NCBI GenBank assembly: GCA_034770075.1
Contig: CM068379.1
Coordinates: 27,713,506 to 27,777,505 of the forward strand
Length of the DNA: 64,000 nt
Direction: 5' to 3'
Origin: Aralia elata
Taxonomy: Eukaryota > Streptophyta > Magnoliopsida > Apiales > Araliaceae
Every line of letters begins with the position of its first letter. Position 1 is the stretch's first letter. Both the position numbers and the translations under genes were made by a program. This document shows, in pieces, positions 1-11,680 of the stretch. The notes under the pieces were generated by a model. That model saw nothing but the letters and a program-made list of their open reading frames with translations, did not search any database and had not been told where the DNA came from.

Positions 1-932
1 ATGTTTTTATATAGACCTTGGTATTAGGGTTTCAATTAAGTAGTATTAATATTAGTATTAGTCAGAAGAAAAGAATATAGAGTAGAGGGTTTTGAAGGAG
101 ACACTTGAAGGCTGTAAGGATTGAAGAGAAGGAGAAAAGCAAAATTATGATAGAGTTTATTCTTCCTTCTCAATTTCATTTCATGTACTTTTAGATGTCT
201 TCTGCTTTTATTGTTTCAGTTATTTTATTTATTAATATGAACTAGTTTTTAGTTAAGATTGCAATGGAACTCATTGGATAACTTGGATTGATTTACTCTC
301 TCTTAACTATGTTGATTATGCATGATTTGTTTATCATATTTTGTGTTACTTTAATAATTGTTTAGCTACCAATTATCTGATAAATCTTAGAAGAAATTGG
401 AAGATAGACTCTAGGGTTAGATCTGATTGTGATAACTTATGATTAATAATTCTTCTTATGGTTGAATACTAATTTGTAGACAGGATATGAATATACCTGT
501 AGACCGCAAGCAATGTGTGGAAAATGATATTTAATGAATTTATTATTATTGTTTCTCATAGGAATATAGTGAGATTAATAATAATAGGTATGCTATATAA
601 TTATTCGAAAGATGGTTATATTAACTATTAGTGATTTTCTGTTGACAATTCAGTATAACTAACTAGTAATGAGAAAGTGAAGAGATTTGAGTCAACCATT
701 TGGGGGAAATTGTGATCTTACTCTTTTAATCTTTTAATGTTGTTGTTAATTAGTTAAACTCTTGCTTTAGATTGTTTAAATAAAACCGAATTAATTACGT
801 ATTAGTAATTGGTGTAATAAATTGTTACTATTCCTCGTGGGTTCGACACTCAACTTAACATTATATTACTTGTGGACCGTGTATACTTGCATGTAATTTG
901 CTAGTATAGATTTAGCCCAACAGGAGTTAAGA
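1..932. other. Unassigned AT-rich repeat-like DNA
   Basis: No coding potential on either strand. The stretch near 815-890 (a 'cctcgtgggttcgacac' phrase followed by AT-rich DNA) has the style of non-coding leader DNA seen in plant LTR retrotransposons, and a related phrase recurs at 2372-2425. I cannot assign it to a family. It is probably the interior of the degenerate plus-strand element whose 3' end is at 2494-3806. Confidence 0.35.
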
Positions 933-1153
933 TAGACATAGGATGTGTCATAGAAGAACAGACACAGGCGGTGTCATAATAAAATAGACACAAGTGGTGT
1001 CAAAATAAAACAAACACTGGTGGTTTTAAAACAGACACGGGCAGTGTCATAATAAAACAGACACGGGCGGTGTCATAATAAACAAACACATGCAGTGTTA
1101 TAATAAAATAGACGTAGGCGATGTCATGGTAGAGCAGACATGAGTGGGGTCGT
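933..1153. repeat. 26-bp minisatellite array (about 8.5 units)
   Basis: Successive units start with 'agaca' and contain 'ggcggtgtcataataaaa' or a variant. Most are 26 bp and one central unit is shortened. Loose extra copies lie at 1328-1375. Each unit holds a short inverted pair (GACAC and GTGTC) around a GC-rich centre, so each could form a small hairpin. It lies inside degenerate LTR-element DNA. Confidence 0.8.
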
Positions 1154-2493
1154 TTAATTCTGAAAATTCTAGAAGTAAGAGAAAAAAAACCTAAATGAGA
1201 GGGTCGAAACGTATAAGAAAGAAAGAGTAAAGTCCGAGGATTATAAGACTTCTTGAAGCAATAGAATAGCAGAAAGCTATAAATACGAACCCTTATATGG
1301 GTAGGTCAAGAATCAAGAGATTAACTAGACACAGATTGTGTCATGATAATGAAGTAGACATATGTAATGTCAAAACTAAGAAAGAACAGAGAGAAAGATT
1401 AAAGTTTTAAGAACTGGTCAGTTTGTCGTTTCAAAAGTGTTAAATGAAAGGAAATTGTTGTTCCTATTTATTTGAAATTGCTTCACAACTATTGTTCAAT
1501 TGTTGAAGATTTCTGAGAATATGTTGATATTCATTTTATTGTTGATTTTTTATTCAATTGTTATACTTGTTGAGCAATTGAATGATCATGCTTGCTTTAC
1601 ATAAAAATATTTTCAGCAAAACTCGAACGAACCGAGGAATCCGGTGGAGATTAAGGAAGAGAATCAAGTATTTTGATTAGAAGGTTTCATATAAATGTTA
1701 TATGTATCTGTTGTGGTAGATTAAAGTCACAGATGTAGTAGTCAAATGATGTATTAATCATTATTTGTATGTGTTGAAGATATAAAGGTCTTAGAACCTG
1801 GGATTAGAAGGTGAAATTTTGTAATATATTGAGGTTACATTGATGTCTTAAGAGTTTATGAGTATATTTGTTGAATGTTTAGTACCGTGACGCACCAGCC
1901 CCGGGTTTGAAGGTAGACCCGGAGTTCGGGAGCGTTACACCTATGTCCTCGCTCTTCCCTTCCTCTCTCTTCTACTTCAATTGTTATTTTCACCTCTTTT
2001 GTTCTCAACCATCAACCAACATTCCATCTCCTATCATATTGCTTCATTTATTGACTCTTCGAAAAATCATTAAGTTCTATGAGAGTTTAAGTGGGGAAAA
2101 TGGGACTGAATTATATATGTATCTCTTCCATAAAGTATCTCCTTAATTGGTAAAAGTGGTACTGAACTGAAGGATAAATAATGTATAACTTGATTATTCC
2201 AATGATTGTAAAACGGCGATACTGAACTAAAGTCTTTAATTCATTGATTATTCTTATTAAATATGTTAAGTCACTTTAGATAGTAAATTGAATTCAAAAG
2301 CCTCCAATATATATATATATATATATTTAGTATTACTTTAATTTAGAAAGCAATAGAATAAACAAAGATAAATTTACTCTCTCTGGGATCGATCCTTGCT
2401 TGCCGCTATATTGCATTTTGTGTTCATAAGGTATAAGTGAGATAATTTTAGAGTATTAACGATAGCTCCCACTTATTTAAATGCGCATGGGTT
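1154..2493. other. Degenerate retroelement interior, no gene
   Basis: No credible coding region. The 79-codon open frame at 1907-2146 has low complexity and no domain. The stretch includes a small hairpin at 1887-1938, an (AT)n run at about 2308-2328, and at 2372-2425 a second copy of the 'gggatcgatccttgcttg' leader-like phrase. By position it is the internal region upstream of the polypurine module at 2494. Confidence 0.35.
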
Positions 2494-2530
2494 ATTCTGG
2501 GGGACAGAATCCTTGTAAGGGGGGAGAATA
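2494..2530 (+). other. Polypurine-tract module of a plus-strand gypsy element
   Basis: A 'ggggacagaatccttgtaag' stretch followed by GGGGGAGAATA has the same layout as the modules at 20994-21025 (plus) and 7782-7810 (minus): a 'gaggacgaaatc' phrase, a purine run, then an LTR beginning near 'TAATAT'. In chromovirus-like elements this marks the 3' end of the internal region and primes plus-strand DNA synthesis. Confidence 0.55.
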
Positions 2531-3806
2531 TAATATTCTGAAGCCCTAAACATGAATGTAATCGTAATGTAAATATTTTGTAAAGAAAAATACTAATGAA
2601 GTTTAATTTTTATCCTAATACATTTAAAATGTATGTAAACGTTATGTATTTCAAAAGAAAAAGCAAAAGTCCAAAAGAAAAAGGAAGAAAGTTAAAAGTA
2701 AAAAAGAATGGATAAAAAAAGGAAAAAAAATTGAGATAAAACCCCAAGGGGCTGGACACCTTTGGTGGCCTATGTCGCCTTTGTTGATGATTTTGGCAAG
2801 GCAAAGAAAAGGATGAGATGGCCTTAATTTCAACCAAATAATTAAACAAGTTTTATATATATATATAGAGAGAGAGAGAGGGAGAGGGAGAGAAAAACCA
2901 AAAACACACACATATACAAACATATTTTCAGCTAAGGCAAGGAAATAGAGAGAGAGCAGGGAAGAAAGAGAAGAAGAAAAAAGAGAAGAAAAATCTTGAA
3001 GCTTGAAACAAGAAGAAGCAAGAAATAAATAAGAAAAGCTAAACTAGCTAAGATAACCTCTTAAATACCTTTTAATCCATTAAAATTATTGTAAATTCAT
3101 TTCTTTTGAAAAGTCTAAAATTCTTATCATATTAAGGTAATATATGTATGTCTTTAATGATTCATGATCATAGAAGGCAAAGAAAGGACCAAAAACATAA
3201 AAGAAACAAAGAAAGAAAAAGCAAAACAAGAATAGTGAAAACATAATTCTGGCTTATTTTTCTAAAATACATAACTCTCAACCTATAATGAGTTAGATCT
3301 TGAAATTTTAGTATGTTGTCACTCTGTAAGTATACTATAAACTTGAAAATTTGAGAACTTAATTCCTTGTGGATATTTAATTATAATTTTTGTAAGGAGG
3401 TTGGTTAATACAATGTTTGTGCTCTGTTTTGGGATTGATTTTGAGTTTGAGAGCATGGTTGACTTTAAACTTTTGGGATATGATACCTTATAGTATAGGG
3501 AAGGTGTTGTCCAAAATTGAGCTCAAACAGGGTTATAAATAATTAATTATGAATTAAACATTTTTGAGAATTAAAATATTAAAAAGTTCATAATTTGATT
3601 TCTGGAAATGATATAAGGATGAAACTTTAACTTTAGACTCTCTGAAGTGGTGGAAAAACACTGTCCAAAATTCAAACCTTTTGGAGTTAAATAGATATAG
3701 CCCTAAAATAAATAGTAAAATTAATCCAAAAATTCTGAAAAAATTCATAAAAATTCGAATATATATATACCTAACTCTGGTAAAAAGGGTTTGGCCAAAT
3801 AAACTC
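2531..3806 (+). mobile_element. Partial LTR of a degenerate Tekay-like element
   Basis: It begins 'taatattctgaagccc' right after a polypurine tract, as Tekay-type LTRs do, and runs until the copia LTR at 3807 cuts it off. It is non-coding. The (TA)n/(GA)n tract at 2857-2893 and the purine-rich stretch at 2940-3040 resemble leader DNA near an LTR transcription start. The terminal CA end is not seen, and the first base pair of the LTR appears mutated. Confidence 0.4.
2857..2893. repeat. (TA)n(GA)n microsatellite
   Basis: A compound dinucleotide run, TA repeats passing directly into GA repeats, within the partial LTR. Confidence 0.85.
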
Positions 3807-3840
3807 TGTTATTTCCCAGAGGCACAATAGAGATCTAGAA

Positions 3841-3850
3841 GGGGGGGGGG
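3841..3850. repeat. G10 homopolymer
   Basis: Ten consecutive G on the plus strand, close to the outer end of the SIRE-like LTR. Confidence 0.9.
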
Positions 3851-4232
3851 TTGAATAGATCTTTAAAAACTTTTTCAGTTTATCAAGAAGTATTACCAGA
3901 TAACTCATTAAAACAAGATTGATTTTACACAGCGGAATATTGATTTGAAAACTCCTCTTTCAGATATGTTAAGATCTTTGTTCTAAGTTTAGTTCAAATT
4001 GAAGTTTGCCATATAATTGACAGAACGTAAAAGACTTAAAGTAAATGACACAAGAGATTTTAAAGTGGTTCGGAGACTGAACAACTCCTACTCCACTCTT
4101 CTACTTCAACAAGTAGAAAATCCACTAAAAATTCGATCGCCTTGACTAGGACACTCTTGCCCTCTTCAAGTCCAGCAGACTTGAATATTTTAGTCACTAA
4201 GACAAGGGCACAAAGACCTTTTCGAGCCCAGT

Positions 4233-7200
4233 TGTGACGCCCCCAAATTTAGATACCTGTACCTCGAATTCGGTGCTTCACGATTCACCTCATACAACGT
4301 ATAAATATCAACTAATAGTGGAAGATTAGAAATAACTATATTAATATAACATAATTATCCTTGTCCCAAGTCTCGTAACCAACCTTAATACATCACTTAA
4401 TTAAGCTTATAACATAAAAAGTCTTACTATATAAATTAAAACCATCACCTTGACTATTACAGTACAAAGCTAATCCGTAGCCTTCCCTTGCCTTTATCAT
4501 TTCTCAAACTACTGCCTCGTTTAGTTTTAACTGTAATGTTTAGGGAAAGCAAGGGTGAGCAACACGTTTGCTCAACAAGTATAATAACAATAAAAATGGG
4601 TGATCATATGGAAAATTTCATAATCAAAAGGTTGCAATGATCGTTTATTAGCTCAAGAAAATGAAAAGTGAATATTATGAACAAAGTAAGTTTTAACAGT
4701 TCCGTTTGTGTTCATCACTATAACTGATGGGTCACTATGGACATAAGGATTATCAGAAGAATTCAAGATTTCAACATTTTCTAGTGAATGAATATTCAAC
4801 ACTGAGCAGTCGTTATGGACTAAGAACTCTTACTAGAATTAACAATATTACATTGATAACCCACAATATAAACAAGTACAATAGGTGATCAGCCTAAAGT
4901 ACTATATGTTATGCATAACATTCAAACATGTTGTTCGCGTGCGTGTCGGTCTCCCGACATTATATAGTTCCCCTTCTATGAGGGTTGTTCATCTCAGCAA
5001 ATTATAAGAGTTCGCACCAAAGCAATTGGTTTGGATCGCTTTCTAATTCATGGATTTTGGTCTAGCCGAATCAAATGGCATAGACACTCTTCTCAACACA
5101 TTTAGGGACAATTAATACGTCCAATGCTTGCACTAAGGTTCCAAGAGTCATTCAAGAATATAATTATGATTTAAATCCAGTTTTAAAGTATAAACAATAA
5201 TATCCATGAATTTAGATAACACAAGAATCGTTTTATCCAATAATTTACTTGCACGATCAATAAGACTACAAGTTTAGGTACTTGTATGCGTAGTCGACTC
5301 TTTCCGACTTTGACTCTTTATCCTTTGAATAACCTATGTTCATCATGATCATCTAACGGTTAATCTCTAGTAACCCTCAAATATAAACATAATTAATCTA
5401 ACATATTAGTCTTATACAATTAGGTTCAAAAATATCGACTTTATTTAATTAATTAATTCTTTGGTTGTTACTCCCTTTATTACATCCTTTAGTTCACAAT
5501 TAACACATCTTCACTCCATTTACTACAAATAAAATAATCTCTTTATGATTTTATTTGTTTATTTAATTGTTCACACTTTATTTTATTTATTCATGTCTCA
5601 TTACATAAATAAAATATTCATACTTTACTTCTTAATATTTAATCATTCTTTAAATAATTTTCTTAATCAATAATCCGACTTCATTGGTCCACAAATAAAA
5701 TAATTTAAGTAATTACTTTATTTGTTTCATCCATAATTAGAGTTGTCTCTATATTTCATTAGTTCACAATTAAATAACCTTTAATATTATTTAATTATTT
5801 ATTATTAATCCATAATTAAAATAATTATTAACCCTTAATATTATTTTAATTATCCACCATTAACATAGTCTTTAATATTATCTTAATTGTTTACTCTTTA
5901 TTAATTCATAATTAAAATAATCCTTATTATTATTTTAATTGTTTACACTTTATTAATCCACAATTAAAATAATCTTTATTATTATTTTAATTTTTTAATC
6001 ATAATTAAAGTAATCTTTAATGTATAATTAAAATAATATTTTGTTATTAAATTTTAATTATTTTATTTTATTATTATTTATTTATTATTGTTATTTAAAT
6101 TTCTTTTTTGACCCGTTTGGCCCGAACCGACCCGGTCTGACCTAGTTTAACCCGAATCCGGGTCAACTGCAGATTTGGCCTACCGCCCAGGCGCTTGGAT
6201 TTGGCCTTAGGCAGAGCACCTAGGCGCTCTCCTGCAGAAAGCTCAAGTTCGATTTATTTATTATTTGGTCTTCCCTTATTTTGATTCAATCTTTCATATC
6301 TTGCTCATTTTACATCCAATTGAGCTCAAATCAGTTTCATTATCTCATAAACTCATATATCTTCAATATTCAACCTTTTAATTAATCATTCAAAATATTT
6401 ATGTAATCAAAATTTTTGATTTTTCCATCTAGGGTTCTTATTAGACATGTTTTATGAAACGATTCGCTACGGGTCCGTTCTAAGTCCGTTTTCGACGATT
6501 CCAATTGGGTTATTTTCGTATTTCATAGTTCTTCAACATCAAATTTTTTGATCATACAAATAGCTTACACATCTCATTTCATTAAACACCAAATCTCATG
6601 CTTTCAAGTGATTTATTATAAATTTTAAGCATACAAGCATTCTTATTGTTCATTATGACGTAAAATCACATGTAAGGCATATATACTATATAAACTCCTT
6701 CCAAACTTCATCCTTATACCTTCGCATCCTCCATGATCCCAAAACAAATCAAACTCCCACAAGCAAGCATGCATTTTCTACTCTTAAGTATGATACACTA
6801 ACTTAACTTACAAAAATAAAGCTAGGTTAGAGTTTTACCTTCTTGATGCTCTTTTTCTTTTAGCAATAAATCTTAGGTATCCCTCCACCTTCTTCCTTCT
6901 CCTTGATTCCCTTGTGAACCACCAAAGTGCAAGGGTTCCCTTATACTTTCTCTATTTCTCTCAATTTCTCTCTAGCTCTCTCTAATACTTAGGAATTCTC
7001 AAGTAATGGAGCAAATTTAGAAGAAGAAGTATGTGCTTGCTATTTATAGAAGAATTAATATCCAATAGCTAAGTCATTACCCAAGGGAAAAGGGGGATTT
7101 GGTGAAAAGCTTCACTAAATACTCACTTTAAGTACTCCTAGCCCAATGCCTATAACATCATTTCTTCACATGGTTGTGTTGAAAACCTCAAGGCAACAAA

Positions 7201-7781
7201 AATCATCAGCATTTTGGCTTACAAAGAGAGGGAAATCCGGCTAGGAGGAAGTATTATATCTATTATGTATTTTTATTTATTTCTTATGTACTTTGCTAGC
7301 TTATTACACATACATATATATATATATGTATACTTACCCTATATGTAAATACATGTACATAATATCATATGATCCATGTACATTGGGTTGGTTTAAGTAA
7401 TATTTGAATTGGGCTAGATGAGATTATTTTTACACATTGGGTTTAATTATCAACCCAACACATCACTTACTTGGACCACATTCCCTAATACTTGTAATTT
7501 TGTCACATTGGGCTTGGGTATATCCCTTAGTCCAATACATTATTACAACATGTCTCAATTAATCCGATTAAGTAATTAATTATGCCACACAAGGCTTATC
7601 ACTTTAGCTTAATTAATTATAACCAAGCTTATCATTGTCATCACTATATTTCTCAATTGTCATATGCTTAGTTCAATTTAAATTGAATTATTAAGGCTCA
7701 AAAAATATATGTAAACATATACACATAAGCAAGTTCTCATTTTCATTTCTAATATTATTTACAAAATTCTCGGATATTACA
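4233..7781 (-). repeat. 3' LTR of Tekay-like element A (3.5 kb)
   Basis: TG...CA-bounded and non-coding. Its part from about 5940 onward matches the right-hand LTR at 11681-13414 plus 24020-24131 almost base for base, including the 'cctaggcgctctc' stretch and the terminal 'attctcggatattaca'. On the minus strand it starts TGTAATATCCGAG directly after the polypurine tract. The long LTR fits Del/Tekay chromoviruses. Confidence 0.85.
5440..6075. repeat. AT-rich degenerate tandem repeat within the LTR
   Basis: Repeated variants of 'aattaaaataatctttatta' alternate with 'attttaattgtttacac', with a loose period of about 50-60 bp. The same kind of block is at 11685-11830 in the other LTR and, in related form, at 61370-61560 in element C. 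Confidence 0.7.
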
Positions 7782-7796
7782 TCCTCCCCCTTGTAA
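7782..7796 (-). other. Polypurine tract of element A
   Basis: On the minus strand this reads 'ttacaagggggagga' and directly abuts the LTR start. It is preceded by 'ccgaggacgaaatc', the usual end of the Tekay-type pol reading frame. Confidence 0.8.
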
Positions 7797-7799
7797 AGA

Positions 7800-8208
7800 T
7801 TTCGTCCTCGGAATCGATACAGGGTTATACAAAAAGGTGGGGAAAATCCCTCCTCATTCAATCTTCTAACTCCCACGTAGCCTTCTCGGCATTGTGGTTT
7901 CACCAAACTACTTTTACAAAAGGTATAACTTTATTTCGTAATACCTGCTCTTTTCTATTTATTATCTGTATAGGGATTTCCTCATATGACAGATCCTTCT
8001 CTATTTGAATGGGCTCATAGGATATCACATGCTTATAGTCATGCTTATATGGTCGTAGCACTGAAACATGAAACACATTGTGAATATACTCCAGTTTGGG
8101 AGGTAAAGCTACCTCGTATGCCACTTCGCATATCCTTCTCAATACCTCAAACGGTCCTATGAACCTCGGACTCAACTTCCCTTTCTTATTGAACCTTATC
8201 TTCCCTTT
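7800..8208 (-). pseudogene. Integrase C-terminus with chromodomain-like tail (element A)
   Basis: The frame from 8175 reads '[11 protein letters not shown]', then '[12 protein letters not shown]', then 'VKVVW', the usual C-terminal sequence of chromovirus integrase. The tail after 'VKVVW' (a TGA at about 7897-7899 and then residues like NHNAEKATWE) matches the expected chromodomain-like segment, with an Arg codon apparently changed to TGA. In the family this domain reads chromatin marks to choose insertion sites. It is broken and would not give a full-length protein. Family assignment is by motif recognition. Confidence 0.75.
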
Positions 8209-8800
8209 TCAAAGAGATACTTTTAGAAATACAAAACTACCACTTTCAAATTCTCGGCTTTGATGATGCAAATCTGCATACTTTTTCTGCTGATCTTGAG
8301 TTGCTACCAGTCTGGCTCGTATTGTCTTCACGACATCTGCTGTTTGCTGGATCAACTCAAGTCCTAAAAGTTGTCGCTCTCCGACCTCATCCCAACATAA
8401 TGGTGTTCGACACTTCCTTCCGTATAGAGCTTCAAATGGCGACATACCGATACTTGTATGATAGTTATTGTTGTAAGCGAATTCCACGAGGGGTAGGTGA
8501 TCATCCTATTTCCCCTTGAAGTCCATCACACAAGCTCTAAACATGTCTTCTAGCGTCTGTATTGTCTGCTTGCTCTGCCCGTTAGTTTGAGGATGGTAAG
8601 CCGTACTCATTCTCAATTGTGTTTTCATTCTTTCTTACAAGCTCTTCCAAAAGTTCGACGCGAAGCGCGGATCTCTATATGAAACAATTGACACGGGCAC
8701 TCCATGTCGCGACACAACTTCCTTGATGTATAACTTTGCCAACTGATTTAAATCGAATCGGATCTTTATTGGTAGAAAATGTGCCGACCAAAAATTTGTA
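8209..8800 (-). pseudogene. Integrase core, 5'-truncated (element A)
   Basis: The frame entering near 8800 reads SAHFLPI, then '[15 protein letters not shown]' variants, then SYRDPRF, where the family has Asp in place of Tyr at a catalytic position. A second stretch in 8209-8487 holds 'EFAYNNNYHTSIGMSPFEA' and GRKCRTP, typical of the end of the catalytic core. The zinc-binding HHCC region and the first catalytic Asp are absent because the sequence is fused directly to RT at about 8786-8800. A frame break separates the two pieces. Confidence 0.75.
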
Positions 8801-9303
8801 GTGTCCATACCTCGTTCGGAATGCAGTCTTAGGCACATCTTCCTTCCTTACCTTTAACTGGTGATACCCCGTCCTCAAATTTATCTTCGAGAAATGTCTT
8901 GCTCCTTTCAATTGATCGAAGAGATCGTCGATTCTTGGCAGTGGGTACTTATTCTTGATCGTTGCTTTGTTCAACTCTCGATAGTCAATACAAAGCCTCA
9001 TTGATCCGTCCTTCTTTTTGACAAACAATACTGGTGCTCCCCATGGAGACACACTCGACTGAATATATCCCTTATCCAGTAGTTCTTGAAGTTGAATCCT
9101 CAATTCCTTCATTTTTATTGGCGCCATTCGATATGGGGCTTTCGAAATCGGTGCAGTCTCTAGCACTAAATCTATTACGAATTCGATTTTCCTGTTTGGC
9201 GGAAGACCAGGTAAATCATTTGGAAATACGTCCTAAAATTTTCTTACTATGGTATATTCTACATTTCTACTCTTTTTTTCTTTGTATCTACAATATAAGC
9301 TAA
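8786..9303 (-). pseudogene. Reverse transcriptase N-terminal half (element A)
   Basis: The frame 9166-8786 (with related residues upstream to about 9220) contains '[20 protein letters not shown]', then CIDYRELN, then [12 protein letters not shown] and [12 protein letters not shown]. The first catalytic Asp of RT, normally in FSKIDLR, is Asn here (a G-to-A change). The second half with the YxDD motif is missing because the reading frame jumps into integrase sequence. The enzyme would copy element RNA into DNA; this copy is dead. Confidence 0.85.
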
Positions 9304-9339
9304 ATAGCTGGTACACCCTTTTCTTAATAACTTCTTGGC

Positions 9340-9831
9340 CTACATCATCATAAGACAACACGTTTGTCTAAACGATGTGCAGCCATAAAACACTACCTTG
9401 GACCGGTTCGGGGTCCGAAGGTTCACACTCTTTTTCTGGCAGTCAATTATCGTCGCATGGTTATATAACCAGTCCATTCCTAATATCACATCAAACTCTC
9501 CCAATCTTATTGGAATCAAATCTACGCTTAGGTTATGGCCTTTAATTTCCACACAACAATTACGGTATATAAATTCTACGGGAATTAGTGCCTTATTTGC
9601 AACTTCTATGCTTAAAGGATGGTCTAGTCGCTCTTGGGGTAAGTTTAGTCGTTTCGTAAATTCTTTAGACACAAAAGAACAGGTAGCACCCGAATCGAAT
9701 AATACGTAAGCATTTATATTATTGATTGGGATAATACCTGACACTACATCCTTTGAAGCAACTGCATCTTGGACCGTCATATTAAATGTTCTGGCAGTTG
9801 GTCGACTTGGTTGAGCGGGTCCACCGATCAT
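9340..9831 (-). pseudogene. Retroviral-type aspartic protease (element A)
   Basis: The frame 9831-9340 carries YVLFDSGATCSFVS, the active-site Asp-Ser-Gly of the retropepsin fold, then DVILGMDWLYNHATIIDC, the usual distal motif. The protease matures the gag-pol polyprotein. The domain is locally intact, but the frame ends soon after and gag upstream carries several stops, so no functional polyprotein is possible. Confidence 0.85.
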
Positions 9832-9869
9832 CAGTTTATTGCCTCCTCCTCTATTGCCACTTCCTTCAC

Positions 9870-10900
9870 TACTTCCTTTCTTCGACCAGTCCTTAATCTG
9901 ATGCTCCGATGATCCACAGGCAAAACATCCTCAGATTTTCTTCAGATTTGGATAGTTCGGTGAAATATGCCCCTCTTGGCCACAATTATAGCAAACACTT
10001 TTCCCTTTCCAACATTACTCTTGGTGACCTTTTTCGCATTTCGGGCATGGCCCGCTTCTTTTTCTTAGCTTCACCTGGATGACTTCCCATTTGATTCTTG
10101 TTGGTGTTACTATTATTGCTATTATCCCACTTCCTCTTCCCCAAGTTGCTTCCTCCACTACTGCTTCCTCCCTGATTGTCTTCCCCACTCTTCTTGTTAT
10201 TCTTCTCTTTGTTATACTAATTTAAGGCTTTGCTTCCGCCCTCAGCTATGATAGTCTTTTCTAACAACGTACTAAACGAATCGATTTGAAAGACGGAGAC
10301 CTTGTTATACAGCCATAGCTTCAAGCCTTGCTCAAAACGCCGAGCCTTTCGTTCTTCCATATCCACCTGGTGCGGAGCAAATCGAGCGAGTTCATTGAAT
10401 TTAGCTACATACTGTGCCACTGTCATTCCTACTTGCTTTAGTTCCAAGAACTTAACCTCCATTCGGTTTTGCATGCTCCTAGGGAAGCAGTTTTCAAATA
10501 ACAACTCTGTAAATCTCTCCCATGGTACGACCCCTTCTCCTGCTCCCTGTTGATTCGCCTCCCACCAGAAATTCGCTTCACCCTTCAATAGGTATGTAGC
10601 AAATGCAGTTTTTTGATGGTCTCCGACACACGCAATGGTGAAAGCTTTCTCCACTTCCTTAATCCAGAACTGAGCCTCGATTGGATCAGTGGTACCCCTA
10701 AATTCTACCTACACTTTTAAAATCTTTAAAACTTGCTACATGAGCTGCTGGGGGGTTGGGGTTTACAGGTCATTGTTTCTTCCTTGGAATGCCCCTTCTA
10801 ATAAACTGACTAGACGCTGCATGGGGTCTATTTGTGCTCTCTCATTATTAACCGACTCCTCTTGCGTGGGTGGTACTGCTTGGCTACGTCTTGGCGACAT
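9870..10900 (-). pseudogene. Gag with two zinc knuckles (element A)
   Basis: The likely start is the ATG at 10900 (protein begins MSPRRSQAV). The capsid-like domain spans about 10690-10217 and includes 'WWEANQQGAG' and 'VAQYVAKFNELARFAP'. Two knuckle remnants lie at 9920-10005: CYNCGQEGH lacks its final Cys (Tyr instead), and a second reads CFACGSSEH. Three stops between 10700 and 10775 (one TAA, two TAG) sit in Gln codons, and a TGA at about 9930 is probably a former Arg codon, so all four fit C-to-T changes. Gag would package element RNA. Confidence 0.8.
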
Positions 10901-11230
10901 TTTCTGTTTAACCAAAAAATTAACATTATTAACCCATTACATCTTTTAATATTTAACTATAGTACAACAATTTAATAACACATTTGATAAGAACGTTTAT
11001 ATTCGTATGCCAATGGTGGGTACATTATATATGATCATGCAGTAGCATAATGCTATATAAACGTTATCATATCCCCTAATATAATAAAAGGTGGGGATTT
11101 ACTAACATATATACTACCCCTCTGTCAAATACAAAAGTTAGGGTATACCATTAATATCCCTTACATAACACAAAAAGTAGGGATTTGCATACATATAATA
11201 ACCTACTACTAGACACATAAACTAAATAAT

Positions 11231-11680
11231 CTATCCCAACATGTTGTGCTCCACAACGCTCTCGTACTCTAGTTGCCCCATATGAGCCATCAGATCCCTA
11301 CTCATAGTATGACGGGTCTGACCTTCCTCAGCTGGATAATGATACACACCATCAATCCATCTACCTATGGCTGTGCCAAATGCATAGCCCATCTTGTTCA
11401 TCTTCCTTCTCTTGCACCTTACCTCATCTTCTAAGTCATCAGCTCTATCACCAGCATCCTCCCATAACTCCTCAAAATAAATCTGATCCATAACCTCCAT
11501 CTCTAGCTGTGATCGTAGGGCCTCCTTCTTGGCCTTCTCACTCAGCTCTCTCTGCTCAACCTGCTCTAGCCTACCCACCTATTCCACATTTCGGGGCAAC
11601 AAGCGATGTATAAGGGTCCCTAACTGAGTACCTTCCTCCTGGCGTTCCACAATCTCCTGGCGTTCCACAATCACCACCTG
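11231..11680 (-). pseudogene. Charged coiled-coil-like ORF upstream of gag (element A)
   Basis: The open frame 11578-11231 encodes about 115 residues rich in Glu, Lys and Arg, with helix-prone stretches such as 'LSEKAKKEALRSQLEMEV' and 'DDLEDEVRCKRRKMNKM'. The same frame continues upstream through one TAG (probably a former Gln codon) into a duplicated VERQE segment, up to the junction with the LTR at 11681, so the N-terminus is lost. It lies in the leader, 330 bp ahead of gag and on the same strand. I do not recognise a family. It could be an extra leader ORF of this lineage or captured sequence. Confidence 0.45.

Noticed and set aside
1907..2146. 79-codon plus-strand frame
   Set aside because: Phe/Ser/Leu-rich low-complexity translation of AT-rich DNA, with no domain and no gene structure around it.
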